Below, piece after piece: positions 5,968 through 6,407 of a stretch of 6,407 nt of DNA (within the stretch, counting starts at the first letter, position 1; each line of letters starts with the position of its first letter). Source of the stretch: Pseudomonadota bacterium (lineage in GTDB: Bacteria > Pseudomonadota > Gammaproteobacteria > Burkholderiales > Burkholderiaceae); the NCBI GenBank assembly GCA_023441105.1, contig JAEZQX010000300.1, positions 1 to 6,407 on the forward strand. The letters are read 5' to 3'. The notes under the pieces were generated by a model, which was not told the origin of the DNA, did no database searches, and worked only from the letters and a program-made list of their open reading frames with translations. A program made the position numbers and the translations under genes.

Positions 5968-5996
5968 AGGATAGCGGAAGCGCCGCGGAGTCGCAA
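5968..5996 (-). promoter_or_regulatory. rplM-rpsI promoter
   Basis: On the - strand TTGCGA (5991-5996) and TATCCT (5968-5973) are separated by exactly 17 nt. The bases after the -10 are very GC-rich (CCCGCGCCC), the discriminator type that goes with stringent (ppGpp/DksA) control of ribosomal promoters in proteobacteria. The expected start near 5961 gives a leader of about 50 nt. Confidence 0.65.
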
Positions 5997-6034
5997 CTGC
6001 GGGGCGGCCATCCGGCGCAATCGGCGATGATAGC

Positions 6035-6407
6035 ATGGCTGGCATGGCCGATGGAGACCCGCCACTGCCGCCTGCCGCAGCGCACTTGGTGGCGCTCGCC
6101 GACCAGTGCGTCAAGTGCGGCCTGTGCCTGCCGCACTGCCCGACCTACCGGGTCGGCGAAACCGAGGCCGAATCGCCGCGCGGGCGCATCGCCCTGGCGC
6201 GCGGGCTTGCCAGCGGCGCGATGGCGCCGGGCGCCGCGCTGGTCGAGCACCTCGACCAGTGCCTGGCCTGCCTTTCCTGCCAGGTGGTGTGCCCCTCCGG
6301 GGTCCGTTACGGCGAGCTCATCGAGGGCATCCGGGCCGACATGGCCGGACGTTACCTGCCGCCGCGCCATCCCGCCTGGCTGCACGCGCCGGGACGCCTC
6401 GTGGCAC
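6035..6407 (+). CDS. Partial (Fe-S)-binding protein, GlcF-like two-[4Fe-4S] subunit
   Basis: The first 124 codons of a + strand gene that runs off the window end. It has two ferredoxin-type clusters: C25-x2-C28-x2-C31-x3-C35-P and C76-x2-C79-x2-C82-x3-C86-P. They are joined by E-S-P-R-G-R-I (46-52) and followed by S-G-V-R-Y-G-E-L (88-95). This layout matches glycolate oxidase iron-sulfur subunit GlcF and related (Fe-S)-binding oxidoreductase subunits, which pass electrons from a flavin dehydrogenase to the membrane chain; the family's C-terminal CCG domains would lie beyond the edge. The start could be ATG 6035 or ATG 6044, both in frame; neither has a good SD. It is divergent from rplM with a 126-bp gap that it shares with the rplM promoter. 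The family is secure; GlcF itself, against lactate or glycerol-3-phosphate dehydrogenase type subunits, is not settled. Confidence 0.82.
   Translation, partial: MAGMADGDPPLPPAAAHLVALADQCVKCGLCLPHCPTYRVGETEAESPRGRIALARGLASGAMAPGAALVEHLDQCLACLSCQVVCPSGVRYGELIEGIRADMAGRYLPPRHPAWLHAPGRLVA

Noticed and set aside
5016..6065. A 349-aa - strand frame joining the upstream region of rplM to rpsI
   Set aside because: Only its last 130 codons are S9; the rest is rplM read in the wrong frame, so it is not a fusion protein.

Overview
The window looks like a high-GC gammaproteobacterial chromosome of the Xanthomonadaceae/Lysobacteraceae type (Lysobacter, Luteimonas, Pseudoxanthomonas and relatives). Three things point there: the ribosomal proteins L13 and S9 have Xanthomonas-like wording; the order 5-formyl-THF cyclo-ligase, EVE protein, RpiA is familiar from that family; and the intergenic repeats are short palindromes with a GTGG head, as in REP/SMAG-type families. 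The genus cannot be fixed from sequence reading alone.

Region 1 (1-2280, all + strand) is conserved housekeeping: fau (5-formyltetrahydrofolate cyclo-ligase), an EVE-domain (PUA-like, modified-base reader) protein and rpiA (ribose-5-phosphate isomerase A). The gap between the EVE gene and rpiA (1197-1635) is filled by a nine-unit array of REP-like hairpins in strictly alternating orientation. This array stays open in several reading frames, so it creates false ORFs and a false 133-codon N-terminal extension of rpiA.

Region 2 (2281-4501, + strand) is more accessory. It holds a secreted beta-helix protein of the choice-of-anchor Q type ending in an IPTL-CTERM-like sorting tail, then a small lipoprotein with two EF-hand loops. 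Both should act outside the cytoplasm, and calcium is a possible shared theme.

Region 3 (4502-5908, - strand) is the translation block. The rplM-rpsI operon has a recognisable sigma70 promoter with a GC-rich discriminator and a perfect 18-bp palindrome between the two genes. It is followed by tRNA-Gln(CTG), with its own likely promoter and a clear intrinsic terminator at 4775-4798. The + strand and - strand genes converge on 4502-4774, which holds one isolated REP-like unit and no gene I can support.

Region 4 (6035-end, + strand) is the start of a divergently transcribed protein with two [4Fe-4S] motifs, of the GlcF/(Fe-S)-binding oxidoreductase subunit family, cut by the window edge.

I found no convincing undescribed system. 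The points most worth a second look are the alternating repeat array with compensatory stem changes and a slippage-type deletion, the EVE-folate linkage, the IPTL-CTERM beta-helix protein, and the very short predicted tRNA-Gln leader.
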